From Acetobacteraceae bacterium (GTDB lineage Bacteria; Pseudomonadota; Alphaproteobacteria; Acetobacterales; Acetobacteraceae): 64,000 bases of DNA. The translations under genes were made by a program, and so were the position numbers. Below the pieces are notes generated by a model that saw only the letters and a program-made list of their open reading frames with translations, was not told the origin of the DNA and ran no database searches. Shown here in pieces: positions 36,022-45,016 of the stretch (the first letter of the stretch is position 1; each line of letters opens with the position of its first letter). Location of the stretch: the NCBI GenBank assembly GCA_947474705.1, contig CANJJS010000004.1, positions 1 through 64,000 on the forward strand, written 5' to 3'.

Positions 36022-36324
36022 TCGGCTGTCGTTCCCGGATCGGTAAGTTCCCCAGGATACACAGTTCAACATCAACTCCAATTCCTTAAGATTCTATTAA
36101 CGGTAAGGAAGGGTGCGAACGGCGCGCGCGGTGGGACCGGCCAGCCCTTGAAACACAGGGATCGGCTTTCGACGCGATCCGGCATTGTGTGGACAGGGTT
36201 GGCGCTATTTCGCGATCTCCTCCCGGGCACGACCGGTGGAAAATCAATTGATGAGATTAACGTCAATATACCAGATAATTCATGGCATGTTGGAAGAATG
36301 GCATACCGGGCGAATGGCCGTTGC

Positions 36325-36353
36325 TGTTGATTTTGTTTCCCCCGGTCTATAAG
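36325..36353 (+). promoter_or_regulatory. Candidate sigma-70 promoter of the haloperoxidase-like gene
   Basis: TATAAG at 36348-36353 is preceded by TGTTGA with 17-base spacing (or TTGATT with 15). Transcription would begin about 50 bases before the ATG at 36415. Confidence 0.4.
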
Positions 36354-36381
36354 GTCGTGAAATTATCCACCCATGATGATT

Positions 36382-36403
36382 TCCTGGTTGCTTTTGACCA
36401 GGA
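36382..36403 (+). promoter_or_regulatory. Leader hairpin overlapping the ribosome-binding site
   Basis: TCCTGGT pairs with ACCAGGA over 7 bases around a TGCTTTTG loop. The right arm contains the first bases of AGGAGGAG, the ribosome site of the ATG at 36415, so folding would partly hide it. Confidence 0.5.
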
Positions 36404-36414
36404 GGAGACAACCT

Positions 36415-38406
36415 ATGGTTTGGGACCTCAATATGTCCGCCAAGTCCGCCGGACGGCGATTGATGCGCCATGTTTCCGGCCGTGTTTCTCGCATGGCGGT
36501 GCTGACCGTTGGTCTGGCCACCGCCGGGGCCGCGCACGCGCAATCTCCGGTTTTAACGATTAACAATGAATTTTTAACCGATACGCGTTTGACCTCCACC
36601 TTATTGGTCGCGGGCCCGCCGGAAGTCGCCCGCGAAATGGCGCTGATAACGTCCGCGATGTTCGACGCCGCGAATGTGGTCAGTAACCTGCCTTACGCGC
36701 CGGTCGCGTTTTCGGGATCGGCGGCGCCGGGCACGTCTCTCGACGCCGCGGTGTTGTCGGCGGGGTATACGGCGTTGCGTGCCGTGTTCGCGAACAGCAT
36801 CTGGGCGGCGAGTCCTGGTGGCAATGCCGCTCTGCAAACCAGCATTCTCGCCAGAATCGACAACACTTACAACACAGCGTTGACCTCGATATCTGGCAGT
36901 CCCAGCAGTATCTCGGCCGGTGTTTCACTGGGTGTTTCCGCGGCGAACGCGAATCTCACGGCGCGAGGTTATGTGCCGGGTAATAATGGGGCGCTCGCCC
37001 AGGATGGATCGGCGACGGCGATTCTTAATGGGATCAACATGTCCTATACCGCGCCGGCTAGCCCAGTGCCCGGGGACTATATCCCACCCAACCAATCGCC
37101 ACAGGGCGGGCGGATCGCGATGTTTCCCGAGTGGGGCAGTGTGACTCCGGCGGCGTTGACCCCGGGACAGATGGCGTCCGTGAAAGCGTCCGCGCCTGGG
37201 ATACCCACCGTCACAAATCCAGGCAGCGGATATGCGGATGGCCTTTTGATGGCTCAGTGTTTGGGTGGCTCCGCGCCGCAGGGAGCGATTGCCAGCGTGT
37301 GTCATAACGCTGGCTTCGATGCCAGGACGTCCGAGCAGACCCGGGCGGCGTTTTTTTGGAACGACCCAGGCTCGACCAATCAGCCTCCGGGACATTGGCT
37401 CGACATCACGGACACGTTGATTCAGCAGCAAGGGATGTCCGTGCTGGATGCGGCGCGGACCTCGTCGCTGGTCAGTCAGGCCATAACCGATGCCGGTATC
37501 GCCGCATGGGGGGTTAAGTATCGGGATACCGTGTGGCGTCCGGTCACCGCGATTAACGATTGTAGCGGGTGGAACTCAGCGTTCACGACTTGCGACCCGA
37601 CCTGGACGTCGTTGATCGCGACGTCGCCGCATCCCGACTATGTGGCCGGGCATCCGGCGTTCAGTGGCGCGGCGCAGGGCGTTCTGACCGCGATCTTTGG
37701 CACGAATGTTGGATTTTCATCCACGTCGGACACGTATTGCAACGGCGGGGGATCCGCGTCGCTGCGTAGCGCGACAACCAGCCTGATCGCGGCTTGCACC
37801 GTGCAGGGGTCCTCGCAGTTCGCCATGGGTAAGGTCCCGAACGGCGCGGATGGGCAAAGGACGTTTTTTGGTTCCGCCGCGGATTGTGGATCGGTTGGCG
37901 GCGTACTGGCCATCTCTGGTGGAGATCCCGTGTCTTGTACCCTCGGTGGGTTTCCGTTCTACTTTCCCACGGTCGCCGGATGCTCGGCCGCGGGCGGGAC
38001 GACCAATCCGGTGGGACCCGGAATCACCGAGTGTACTCTGAACGGCCAAACCTATACGTTCAACACGGGAGACGTGCTGTACGGCACGGGGTGTAACAGC
38101 GCCGTGAATGGCGGTGCGAACGATAGCCCGCTGATCTGTCCGATCACGGAGACCTTCGCGACGATCGCCGATGCGTCGTCGGGCCCGAATGGATCCACCT
38201 TGTCGCGCGTTTACGGTGGAATCCATACGCCGTTCGCGGTTTTCGATGCGCAGTCGATCGGCAACCAGATCGGTGTGATTATCGCGACGGAGGCCAATCT
38301 GCCGGAGCCGGGCATGTTCGATTTACTAACCGTTATGATGGGCGGCCTGATGTGGATGCGGCGCACTGGCGGCGTGTCCATCGCGCATGGGCGCGGCGAG
38401 GTCTGA
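36415..38406 (+). CDS. Vanadium-dependent haloperoxidase-like (PAP2 superfamily) secreted protein with PEP-CTERM-like tail
   Basis: A 663-residue exported protein. The signal peptide has a long polar leader and ends near AGAAHAQS. The vanadate/phosphate site of the PAP2/haloperoxidase fold is complete: Lys368 and Arg375 in KYRDTVWRP, His413 in AGHPAFSG, Arg598 and His604 in SRVYGGIH. The K-R and R-H spacings (7 and 6) equal those of fungal chloroperoxidase. About 100 residues rich in Gly, Thr and Cys are inserted between His413 and Arg598. The end (LPEPGMFDLL, a hydrophobic segment, then MRR) resembles a PEP-CTERM sorting signal. AGGAGGAG precedes the ATG. Whether it oxidises halides or hydrolyses phosphate is unknown. 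Confidence 0.85.
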   Translation: MVWDLNMSAKSAGRRLMRHVSGRVSRMAVLTVGLATAGAAHAQSPVLTINNEFLTDTRLTSTLLVAGPPEVAREMALITSAMFDAANVVSNLPYAPVAFSGSAAPGTSLDAAVLSAGYTALRAVFANSIWAASPGGNAALQTSILARIDNTYNTALTSISGSPSSISAGVSLGVSAANANLTARGYVPGNNGALAQDGSATAILNGINMSYTAPASPVPGDYIPPNQSPQGGRIAMFPEWGSVTPAALTPGQMASVKASAPGIPTVTNPGSGYADGLLMAQCLGGSAPQGAIASVCHNAGFDARTSEQTRAAFFWNDPGSTNQPPGHWLDITDTLIQQQGMSVLDAARTSSLVSQAITDAGIAAWGVKYRDTVWRPVTAINDCSGWNSAFTTCDPTWTSLIATSPHPDYVAGHPAFSGAAQGVLTAIFGTNVGFSSTSDTYCNGGGSASLRSATTSLIAACTVQGSSQFAMGKVPNGADGQRTFFGSAADCGSVGGVLAISGGDPVSCTLGGFPFYFPTVAGCSAAGGTTNPVGPGITECTLNGQTYTFNTGDVLYGTGCNSAVNGGANDSPLICPITETFATIADASSGPNGSTLSRVYGGIHTPFAVFDAQSIGNQIGVIIATEANLPEPGMFDLLTVMMGGLMWMRRTGGVSIAHGRGEV

Positions 38407-38440
38407 ACCGGACGGTTGGGCCAGCCGTCCCTCTGGACAT

Positions 38441-38474
38441 TCACGGGGTAAACGAACAGGGTTCGTCCCCGTGA
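38441..38474 (+). terminator. Long hairpin between haloperoxidase-like and SDR genes
   Basis: TCACGGGG pairs with CCCCGTGA, then past a TAA bulge ACGAAC pairs with GTTCGT around an AGG loop: 14 paired bases in all. A smaller hairpin (GGACGG and CCGTCC) lies at 38410-38430. There is no T-run, so it may be a Rho-type end, a processing site or a leader structure of the SDR gene, whose ribosome site follows it. Confidence 0.5.
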
Positions 38475-38492
38475 AATCGGAGGAAACAACGA

Positions 38493-39314
38493 ATGGCCTC
38501 GACCAATAAATCCGTTATCGTGACCGGCGCCGCGAGTGGCATGGGCCTTGCGATGACCATGGCGTTGCTGACCGCGGGTGAGGATGTCACCGCGGTGGAT
38601 TTGAACGCCGAAGCGCTGGCGGAGTTGGCGAAACGCGCGGCGAACCTGCCGGGGAAAGTGAAAACGGTCGCGGCGGATTTGACCAAACCGGACTCGTTCG
38701 CCCAGGTGACGGCCGCCGCTTTGATCGCGTTTGGGCGGATCGACGTTCTGGTGAATAACGCTGGCATCGGCCAGGCGGCGCTGCGGCCCGATGCGCGCCG
38801 GGAGCCCATTCGCTTTTGGGAGACCACGCCGGAGCAATGGGCGCGGTTTATCGCCGTGAACGCGGCGGCGCCGATCAATATGGCGCGCGCTGTGCTGCCA
38901 CATATGCTGGCGGCGAAGTCTGGACAGATCGTCACCGTAACGACCAGCCTCGGGACGATGGTCCGAGAGGGCTATCTTCTCTACGGTTCGTCCAAAGCCG
39001 CGGCTGAGGCGGCGATGGCCGGCCTGTCCGCCGATCTCGAAGGCACCGGGGTGACATCCAACGTCCTGGTTCCCGGCGGCGTGACCAATACCCCCTTGGT
39101 TGGCAACGCGGGCGATCCTTCGAAAATGCTCCAACCCGAAATCATGGCGGCGCCCTTGATGTGGCTGCTGTCGGATGAAGGGAAAGAGGTCAATGGCCGC
39201 CGCTTCATCGCCGCCGATTGGGACACATCCCTCCCAGCAGCCGAAGCGGCCGAAAAAGCCGGTGCGCCGATCGCCTGGGGGAGCATCGCGCGGATGCCGA
39301 TCGAGCCCGGCTAA
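38493..39314 (+). CDS. Short-chain dehydrogenase/reductase (SDR)
   Basis: A 273-residue classical SDR. TGAASGMG (about 11-18) is the cofactor glycine motif, NNAG follows near residue 90, and the catalytic Ser is in TTSLGTM with YGSSK supplying Tyr and Lys. The specificity region after VLVPGGVTNTPLV is unremarkable, and the substrate is unknown. GGAGGAAACAACG precedes the ATG. It lies 86 bases after the haloperoxidase-like gene, beyond a hairpin, so co-transcription is uncertain. It converges on the MFS gene. Confidence 0.9.
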   Translation: MASTNKSVIVTGAASGMGLAMTMALLTAGEDVTAVDLNAEALAELAKRAANLPGKVKTVAADLTKPDSFAQVTAAALIAFGRIDVLVNNAGIGQAALRPDARREPIRFWETTPEQWARFIAVNAAAPINMARAVLPHMLAAKSGQIVTVTTSLGTMVREGYLLYGSSKAAAEAAMAGLSADLEGTGVTSNVLVPGGVTNTPLVGNAGDPSKMLQPEIMAAPLMWLLSDEGKEVNGRRFIAADWDTSLPAAEAAEKAGAPIAWGSIARMPIEPG

Positions 39315-39336
39315 ACGCGCCGGGCGCGCGCGAACA

Positions 39337-40593
39337 TCAGGCAGGCGACGGTGGATAGCGGCGTAACAGCCATACCATGAGTACCATGGCCGGCAACGCG
39401 GCGAGGGTGCAGATCGCATAGAACGCGACCCACCCCACCGCGCCGGCCATGACACCGGAAAATCCGCCAATGGTATGAATCGCCAGGGCCGGGACAGAGG
39501 AAAGCAGCGCGTAGTGCGTCGCCGTGAACTCGCGCGAACATAATCCGGACAGGTATGTCAGGAATGCCGCGTCCGCCATGCCCTGCGCGAAGGCTTCGAT
39601 CGCGACCGTCGAGTATAAAACGGATATCTGGCCTGGCGTATGGGCGAGGACCTCGTACATGACCATGGCGATGGTCTGTGCGGATCCTGTCCATAGCAAA
39701 GCGCGTCCCACGCCAATTCGCGCCACCAGCCAGCCGCCAAGAGCGATTCCGGTCAGTGTCGCGACCAGAGAGAACGGTCCCGCCCCGGCGATGATCTCTC
39801 GGGAAAAGCCGAGAGCGCGATAAAATGGGGCGGTCATGATGCCCGCCATGGCCTCGCCCAACTTAAATAACGCGACAAAGGCCAGGATCGAGATCGCCCC
39901 TGGGCGGGTCAGAAAATCCAGCAATGGGTCGACGATCGCGTGTTTCGCGCGGGCGGCCAGGGTCGTGCCCTTGGCGATGGGCGCGCCGTCGGCAACCGGT
40001 TCCGGCGCCAACAACGTCACAAAAGGACCGATCAACAGCAAACACGCGATCCCAAGAAGGGCACCGTGCCAGCCAACGATCCCGGACGCCCAGATCACAC
40101 CGGTCGTCGCCGCGAGCATCGCGAACCGGTACCCCCAAACATATGCCGCCAGCGCCGACCCCTGGGTTCGCTGATTAAACGTCTCGATACGCCAGGCATC
40201 GATGGCGATATCCTGACTCGCCGACAGAAACGCGACCAAAGCGGCGGCGGCGATCGATGTCACCGGCGACGCCGCGGGATTGGTCATCGCGAGACACGCC
40301 GCGGAGAGCGCCAAGGCCGGTTGAATCGCCGCCAGCCAGCCTCGCCGCCGCCCAAGATGTTTCAGAATGCCCGGCGGCTTGACCTGGTCGAAGATCGGCG
40401 ACCACAGAAACTTCAAGGAATACGCGAGGCCGATATTGGCCGTCAGTCCGATGACGGAGAGCGCGGTACCGCTTTCCGACAACCAGTATCGCAGGGTGAA
40501 CGTCGATAACGGCAAGGGAAGCCCGGCGGCGAAGCCGTAAGCGGCCATGATCCACAGGCGGCGGTCTCGCCAGATCGAAGGTTCCGGCGTCAC
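39337..40593 (-). CDS. MFS transporter, AmpG-like (muropeptide permease family)
   Basis: A 418-residue membrane protein with about twelve helices. FAAGLPLPLSTFTLRYWLSESG and ANIGLAYSLKFLWSPIFD at the N-terminus, then ASQDIAIDAWRIE, are signatures of the AmpG group, which imports anhydromuropeptides for cell-wall recycling. It is shorter than E. coli AmpG, which has two extra C-terminal helices. The start is GTG 40593, overlapping the stop of the GNAT gene by 4 bases, so the two form a coupled pair. Confidence 0.87.
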   Translation of the reverse strand: MTPEPSIWRDRRLWIMAAYGFAAGLPLPLSTFTLRYWLSESGTALSVIGLTANIGLAYSLKFLWSPIFDQVKPPGILKHLGRRRGWLAAIQPALALSAACLAMTNPAASPVTSIAAAALVAFLSASQDIAIDAWRIETFNQRTQGSALAAYVWGYRFAMLAATTGVIWASGIVGWHGALLGIACLLLIGPFVTLLAPEPVADGAPIAKGTTLAARAKHAIVDPLLDFLTRPGAISILAFVALFKLGEAMAGIMTAPFYRALGFSREIIAGAGPFSLVATLTGIALGGWLVARIGVGRALLWTGSAQTIAMVMYEVLAHTPGQISVLYSTVAIEAFAQGMADAAFLTYLSGLCSREFTATHYALLSSVPALAIHTIGGFSGVMAGAVGWVAFYAICTLAALPAMVLMVWLLRRYPPSPA

Positions 40594-41108
40594 GCGGGGA
40601 TGTCGCTGTCGCCACGGCCCAAAGGCCGCTGCATGTATACGGAATCAAGCCAACGCCCGAATTTTATGCCGGAGGAGCGGATGGAACCTATGTGACGAAA
40701 CCCCAGATCCGCGTGGATCTTGATCGACCCGATATTGGCGGTATCGCCGATCACGGCGATCATTTGGCGCAACCCGGCTTCGGAGCAAATATCGATCAGT
40801 CGTTGAACGAGCACCTTGCCGACCCCTTGGCCGCGCACATCGTCGCGGACGTAGACACTGTCTTCGACGCTAAACCGATAAGCCGAACGCTCCCGCAACT
40901 GGGCATAGTACGCATATCCCAGGACCCCCGACGCATCGGTGGCGACAAGCCATCGCCAATGATTCGTCACGATGCGGCGGTAACGGATGAGCATATCTTC
41001 GATCGACGGCGGCTCTTCCTCGAAAGTGCCCGTGCCGGTCAGAACGTGGTGCGCATAGATGGATTGAATTTCTGGCACGTCGGCTTTGGTGGCGTCGCGT
41101 ACGATCAT
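40590..41108 (-). CDS. GNAT N-acetyltransferase (phosphinothricin/methionine sulfone acetyltransferase-like)
   Basis: A 172-residue GNAT protein. IVRDATKADVPEIQSIYAHHVLTGTGTFEEEPP is the typical opening of the PAT/MddA branch. The acetyl-CoA loop is VRDDVRGQGVGKVL, and GDTANIGSIKIHADLGFRHIG contains the Asn/Ser and aromatic residues of that branch. Likely acetylates a small amine or amino acid analogue; the in vivo substrate is unknown. Its stop overlaps the AmpG-like gene. Confidence 0.9.
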   Translation of the reverse strand: MIVRDATKADVPEIQSIYAHHVLTGTGTFEEEPPSIEDMLIRYRRIVTNHWRWLVATDASGVLGYAYYAQLRERSAYRFSVEDSVYVRDDVRGQGVGKVLVQRLIDICSEAGLRQMIAVIGDTANIGSIKIHADLGFRHIGSIRSSGIKFGRWLDSVYMQRPLGRGDSDIPA

Positions 41109-41133
41109 GGCCTGGTTCCGGGTCTCGTTGGCT

Positions 41134-42342
41134 TTAGCATGGCAAATTCAGAACACGCGCCGCCTGGATCGTATGGGCCAGAAGCATGCGGTCGCGCCCA
41201 GGACCGGCTGTTAAGGAAAGGCCGACCGGTGCGCCATCCACGATTCCAACGGGTAGTGTGAGTTCCGGCAGTCCCGCGAAACCGGCGATTGCCGTGACAC
41301 CCATGGTTGCCCGCCGGATCCTGTCCTGTTCGGTCAAATCCGATCCCAGCATCGGTGCCGGCCCGGGACTTGTTGGGTAGACCATGATCGCGCCTCCCGC
41401 GAGCAATCCATGCATGCGGGTCCGGAATGTCGATCGAAAAGCCCGGCCTGACCTCGCCAACGATGGGTCAAGGGCTTTCGCGGCGGCAAAACGTTCTTTG
41501 ATTCCTGGTCCGAAGTTTGGCGCGTGCTGTTCAATCCAGGATCCAAGGGCAATCCACGCTTCTTCGGCCTGAACGGCGCGAAAACGATCGAAAATCGTGT
41601 CCAGCGTCTCCGGCAGCGGGTGAATCTGGATCGCGGGACCGAACAGGGTTTCCAGGCGGCGCACAGCGGGCCAGAGCACCGAAGCTGTTTCGGCGCTCGC
41701 GTTGTCCCAGGCTTCGGCGACCACCAGAAGCGGCCCGGCGGCGGCGATTGGACTTTCCGGCAAAAGGACATCGCCAATTCGCGCCAATGTCGTCGCATCC
41801 CTGGCGAACCAGCCAAGCGTGTCCAGACCAGGCGCCAAGGGACAGGCGCCCGTGAGGGAGATCGCGCCATGTGTCGGCCGGATCCCGAAGAGCCCGCAAT
41901 AACTCGCGGGGATGCGCACGGACCCGCCGGTGTCGGAACCCAGAGCGAAGTCCACCAAATGTCCAGCGGTGGCCGCGGCGGATCCGCAACTCGATCCGCC
42001 GGGAAATCGATCGGGCGCGGCGGGATTGACCGGCGTACCGTACCAGACATTTTCTCCGGTGAGGCCATAGGCCAGTTCGACCGTTTTTGTCTTGCCGGCG
42101 AGGCGCGCACCGGCTTCCAGCAATGAGGTAACCGCGGGCGTGGTTCCCGACGCGGGCGGATGGGTGGATGCCCAATCTGGATTGCCAAAACCAGTGATAT
42201 CGCCCGCGACGTCGAACAGATCTTTCAGCCCGAACGTCAATCCGGAAAGTGGACCGTCCGCCAAAGGCGGGCGCATGCATCGCGGTCCAGGCATGAACGC
42301 GCCCATGGTATCGTCGGTGTTCGACAAGACGGCCTCCGGCAT
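41134..42342 (-). CDS. Amidase (amidase-signature family)
   Basis: A 402-residue amidase-signature hydrolase with an intact Ser-cisSer-Lys triad: Lys40 in GLKDLFDVAG, the cis-Ser in GGSSCGSAA (about 118) and the nucleophile Ser141 in GSDTGGSVRIPAS. The family cleaves carboxylic amides of many kinds; this one could act on a small amide. ATG 42342 is used because the family homology begins just after it; a downstream ATG within TMGAFMPGP is an alternative. It lies 25 bases before the GNAT gene on the minus strand, and the three genes to 39337 probably form one transcript. Confidence 0.9.
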   Translation of the reverse strand: MPEAVLSNTDDTMGAFMPGPRCMRPPLADGPLSGLTFGLKDLFDVAGDITGFGNPDWASTHPPASGTTPAVTSLLEAGARLAGKTKTVELAYGLTGENVWYGTPVNPAAPDRFPGGSSCGSAAATAGHLVDFALGSDTGGSVRIPASYCGLFGIRPTHGAISLTGACPLAPGLDTLGWFARDATTLARIGDVLLPESPIAAAGPLLVVAEAWDNASAETASVLWPAVRRLETLFGPAIQIHPLPETLDTIFDRFRAVQAEEAWIALGSWIEQHAPNFGPGIKERFAAAKALDPSLARSGRAFRSTFRTRMHGLLAGGAIMVYPTSPGPAPMLGSDLTEQDRIRRATMGVTAIAGFAGLPELTLPVGIVDGAPVGLSLTAGPGRDRMLLAHTIQAARVLNLPC

Positions 42343-42790
42343 ATTCCCATATCCCGAGAAACGGGATCCGCCGGTATCGTGCCGCCTTCTCTCGCCGCGT
42401 GGAACCCCTGGATCGGTGTCAGACAAGGGCGGCGGCTTCGTAAACCAAGGATTTGTTGATTTTTTTGAGCACGGGGTGGCATAGAGGGTTGTAGGAACGG
42501 CGGTCCGGCTTCTTCGCTCCGAGGAAATCGATATCGCCATGCCCGCACGGTCAAGAGGACTGACTTGAATTGGCATGCTTTTGGAACGCGGGCGCGGGCA
42601 TCGTGAAACCGGCGATGCCCGGATCTGAGGGCGGTTCGGTTTCCGTCAAAGTCGCCAAATCGCGGTTTCGCCTCTTCAACCGAGGTCATTAAAGGGTTCG
42701 CTCGTGGATATTTCTGACGGACATACGCCAGGCCCCTCGTGGCTCGGGCGCCAGGCTCCCTCCCCTGTTCCGGACCCGGCGGAGGCCGGT
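42343..42790. other. Divergent region between amidase and the secretion operon
   Basis: No gene supported, but from 42704 an alternative GTG start would extend the ABC exporter by 29 residues. A seven-T run at 42460 and a TTGATT/CATAGA pair with 18-base spacing (42456-42485) are the only promoter-like features I see for the secretion operon, and they are weak. Confidence 0.45.
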
Positions 42791-45016
42791 ATGTCGCAAG
42801 ACGCCGCCGACGCCGGTCCGCGTGGAGCGCCCATTCATCCGCGTCTGATGGCGATGATGATGGCCGCCAGATATTTTGGGCTGGAACTCGATCCTCACGA
42901 ATTCCGCCTGGCGCAGGGGGAGACAAGCCCAGGGGCGGCGTCGTTATCGGATTGGGCGAAGAATTCCGGCATGTGGTCGCGCGCGCTGCGGCTTAAATGG
43001 CGGCACCTGATGAGTTTGGGTGGCTCTGGACCGGTGGTGTTGCTGTTCAACGACGGCACCGCCGGTCTGCTGACCGGTGCCAATCCGGAAGCCAAGATCG
43101 TCGGTCTGAAGGATCCGCGCGCACCGGAAGCCGAAGCCGCGATCATGGTCGACGAGATGCGTCTGGCCGAGGTGTGGAGCGGCGAAACGATCCTGCTTCG
43201 CGCCGAACGCGGGCAGGCGGAAGCGGATCCGCCGTTCACTCTGGGCTGGCTTTTCCAGATGATGATGAAGGAGGGAAAATCGCTTCGCGACCTCTTCATC
43301 GCGTCTCTGGCGCTCAGCTTCCTGACCATCATCCCGCCACTGCTGGTTATGTCGGTGGTCGATAAAGTGATCACGCATCAGAGTTTCTCGACGTTGTTCC
43401 TGATGAGCGTGATCCTTTCCATCATGGTCGCCTACGAGACCTTGCTGGGGTTCGCGCGGCGGTTGATCATCGCGGTGGTTGGTGTGCGAACCGACGCGAA
43501 GCTCAATTTGCATGTGTTCGCGCGTCTTGTTCGGTTGCCGCTGGATTACTTCGAGCGGCATCCGGCGGGCGAAACCATGTACAAAGTCAGCCAGATCCAT
43601 CAGGTTCGCGGTTTTATCACCGGTAAACTGCTGACCACGCTGCTGGACATGATCACGCTGGCTGTGCTGCTGCCGTTCCTGTTCTGGCTGAACGCGACCC
43701 TGGCCTGGATCGTGTTGATCTGTTCGACGGCGGTGCTGTTGATCATTTTGGCGTATCTACGGCCGATGCGGGTCGTCTACGGACGCGTCATCGTCGCGGA
43801 AACCAACAAGCAATCGGCGCTTGGCGAGACGGTTTTCGGTATCAAGACGGTTAAATCGCTCGCGTTGGAACCACAGCGGAAAACTTTGTGGGACGAACGT
43901 GTCGCCGAGGCTGGAAAATGGCGGCTCGCCTTCGGCAAGCTGGGCAACTGGCCGCAAACGCTGGTGACCCCGGTCGAGCGCTTCATGTGGATGGGGATCG
44001 TGATGATCGGTGCCTACCTGGCGCTGGTCGATCCGGGCACGTTTCAGGTCGGAAGTTTGTTCGCCTTCATGATGTTGTCCCAACGCGTCAGCCAGCCGCT
44101 GGTCGGTCTCGCGCGGCTGATCGAGGAATGGGAAGAGGTCGGCGGCGCCATGGGTCAGGCCGCGGAAGTGCTGAACAGGCCGTTGGAGGTCGACGCGGCT
44201 TCCGGCGGGTTGCGGCCGAAATTCGCCGGCGCGATCACCTACGAAGATGTCACGTTCACCTATGCGGGCACGAAAACGCCCGCGTTGGAGAAAGTCTCCT
44301 TCTCGATCCCGGCGGGCACGATGCTGGGTCTTGTCGGGCGTTCCGGGTCCGGTAAGTCCACGATCACCCGGTTGCTGCAGGGGATCAATCGCGAATACAC
44401 GGGCTTCGTCAAAATCGACAACGCGGACCTGCGGGAAATCAATCTGCGGCATTTGCGGTCGAGCTTTGGCGTGGTGTTGCAGGATAACTTCCTGTTCCGT
44501 GGTTCGATTCGCGACAATATTCTGGCGGGACGGCCGGGTCTCACCTTGGATGACGCCATTCGCGCGGCGCGGTTGGCGGGCGCCGAGGAGTTCATCGAGC
44601 GCATGCCGAATGGGTATGAGACCTATATCGAGGAAGGCTCGCCGAACCTGTCCGGCGGTCAGAAGCAGCGCCTCGCCATCGCTCGCGCCTTGATCACCGA
44701 CCCTCGTATTCTCATTTTGGACGAGGCGACCTCCGCGCTCGATCCGGAAAGCGAGGCGTTGGTCAACGCCAATCTGCTACGGATCGCGCGTGGCCGGACC
44801 ATGGTCATCGTCTCGCACCGGCTCTCGTCGCTCGTCGAATGCGACCAGATCATGGTGCTGGACAAAGGCAAGGTCATGGATATCGGCCCGCACGACAAGT
44901 TGCTGGAGCGGTGCACGGTCTATCGCCAGCTCTGGGCTCAGCAAAATCGTCATATGGATGTAAAACAAGGTCCCCGCCATGCCGCGCTCGCCCCAAACCT
45001 CGTCCACGGCAGTTAG
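42791..45016 (+). CDS. Type I secretion ABC exporter (permease/ATPase) with C39-like domain
   Basis: A 741-residue HlyB/LapB-type exporter. The N-terminal domain (about 1-140) has the C39 peptidase fold region, but no catalytic cysteine is seen, so it is a C39-like substrate-docking domain as in RTX exporters. Six transmembrane helices follow (about 170-430). The ATPase has Walker A GRSGSGKST near 516, Q-loop VVLQDNF, signature LSGGQKQR near 620, Walker B ILILDEATSALD near 640 and the VSHRLS switch. ATG 42791 has GGAGG 5 bases upstream; GTG 42704 is the longer option. It overlaps the HlyD gene by 38 bases and heads a six-gene operon. Confidence 0.93.
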   Translation: MSQDAADAGPRGAPIHPRLMAMMMAARYFGLELDPHEFRLAQGETSPGAASLSDWAKNSGMWSRALRLKWRHLMSLGGSGPVVLLFNDGTAGLLTGANPEAKIVGLKDPRAPEAEAAIMVDEMRLAEVWSGETILLRAERGQAEADPPFTLGWLFQMMMKEGKSLRDLFIASLALSFLTIIPPLLVMSVVDKVITHQSFSTLFLMSVILSIMVAYETLLGFARRLIIAVVGVRTDAKLNLHVFARLVRLPLDYFERHPAGETMYKVSQIHQVRGFITGKLLTTLLDMITLAVLLPFLFWLNATLAWIVLICSTAVLLIILAYLRPMRVVYGRVIVAETNKQSALGETVFGIKTVKSLALEPQRKTLWDERVAEAGKWRLAFGKLGNWPQTLVTPVERFMWMGIVMIGAYLALVDPGTFQVGSLFAFMMLSQRVSQPLVGLARLIEEWEEVGGAMGQAAEVLNRPLEVDAASGGLRPKFAGAITYEDVTFTYAGTKTPALEKVSFSIPAGTMLGLVGRSGSGKSTITRLLQGINREYTGFVKIDNADLREINLRHLRSSFGVVLQDNFLFRGSIRDNILAGRPGLTLDDAIRAARLAGAEEFIERMPNGYETYIEEGSPNLSGGQKQRLAIARALITDPRILILDEATSALDPESEALVNANLLRIARGRTMVIVSHRLSSLVECDQIMVLDKGKVMDIGPHDKLLERCTVYRQLWAQQNRHMDVKQGPRHAALAPNLVHGS

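Larger units (their letters stand above)
36022..36414. other. AT-richer intergenic region between ribD and the haloperoxidase-like gene
   Basis: These 393 bases separate divergent genes. The stretch 36230-36300 is clearly richer in A and T than its surroundings. The right part carries a candidate promoter (36325-36353) and a hairpin touching the ribosome site (36382-36403). No gene is apparent. Confidence 0.55.

Noticed and set aside
36022-36200. FMN riboswitch in the ribD leader
   Set aside because: The conserved blocks of the RFN element are not present on the minus strand upstream of ribD.
42704-42790. GTG start at 42704 for the ABC exporter
   Set aside because: Kept only as an alternative; ATG 42791 has a far better ribosome site (GGAGG, 5 bases) and the extra 29 residues are Pro/Gly-rich without family similarity.
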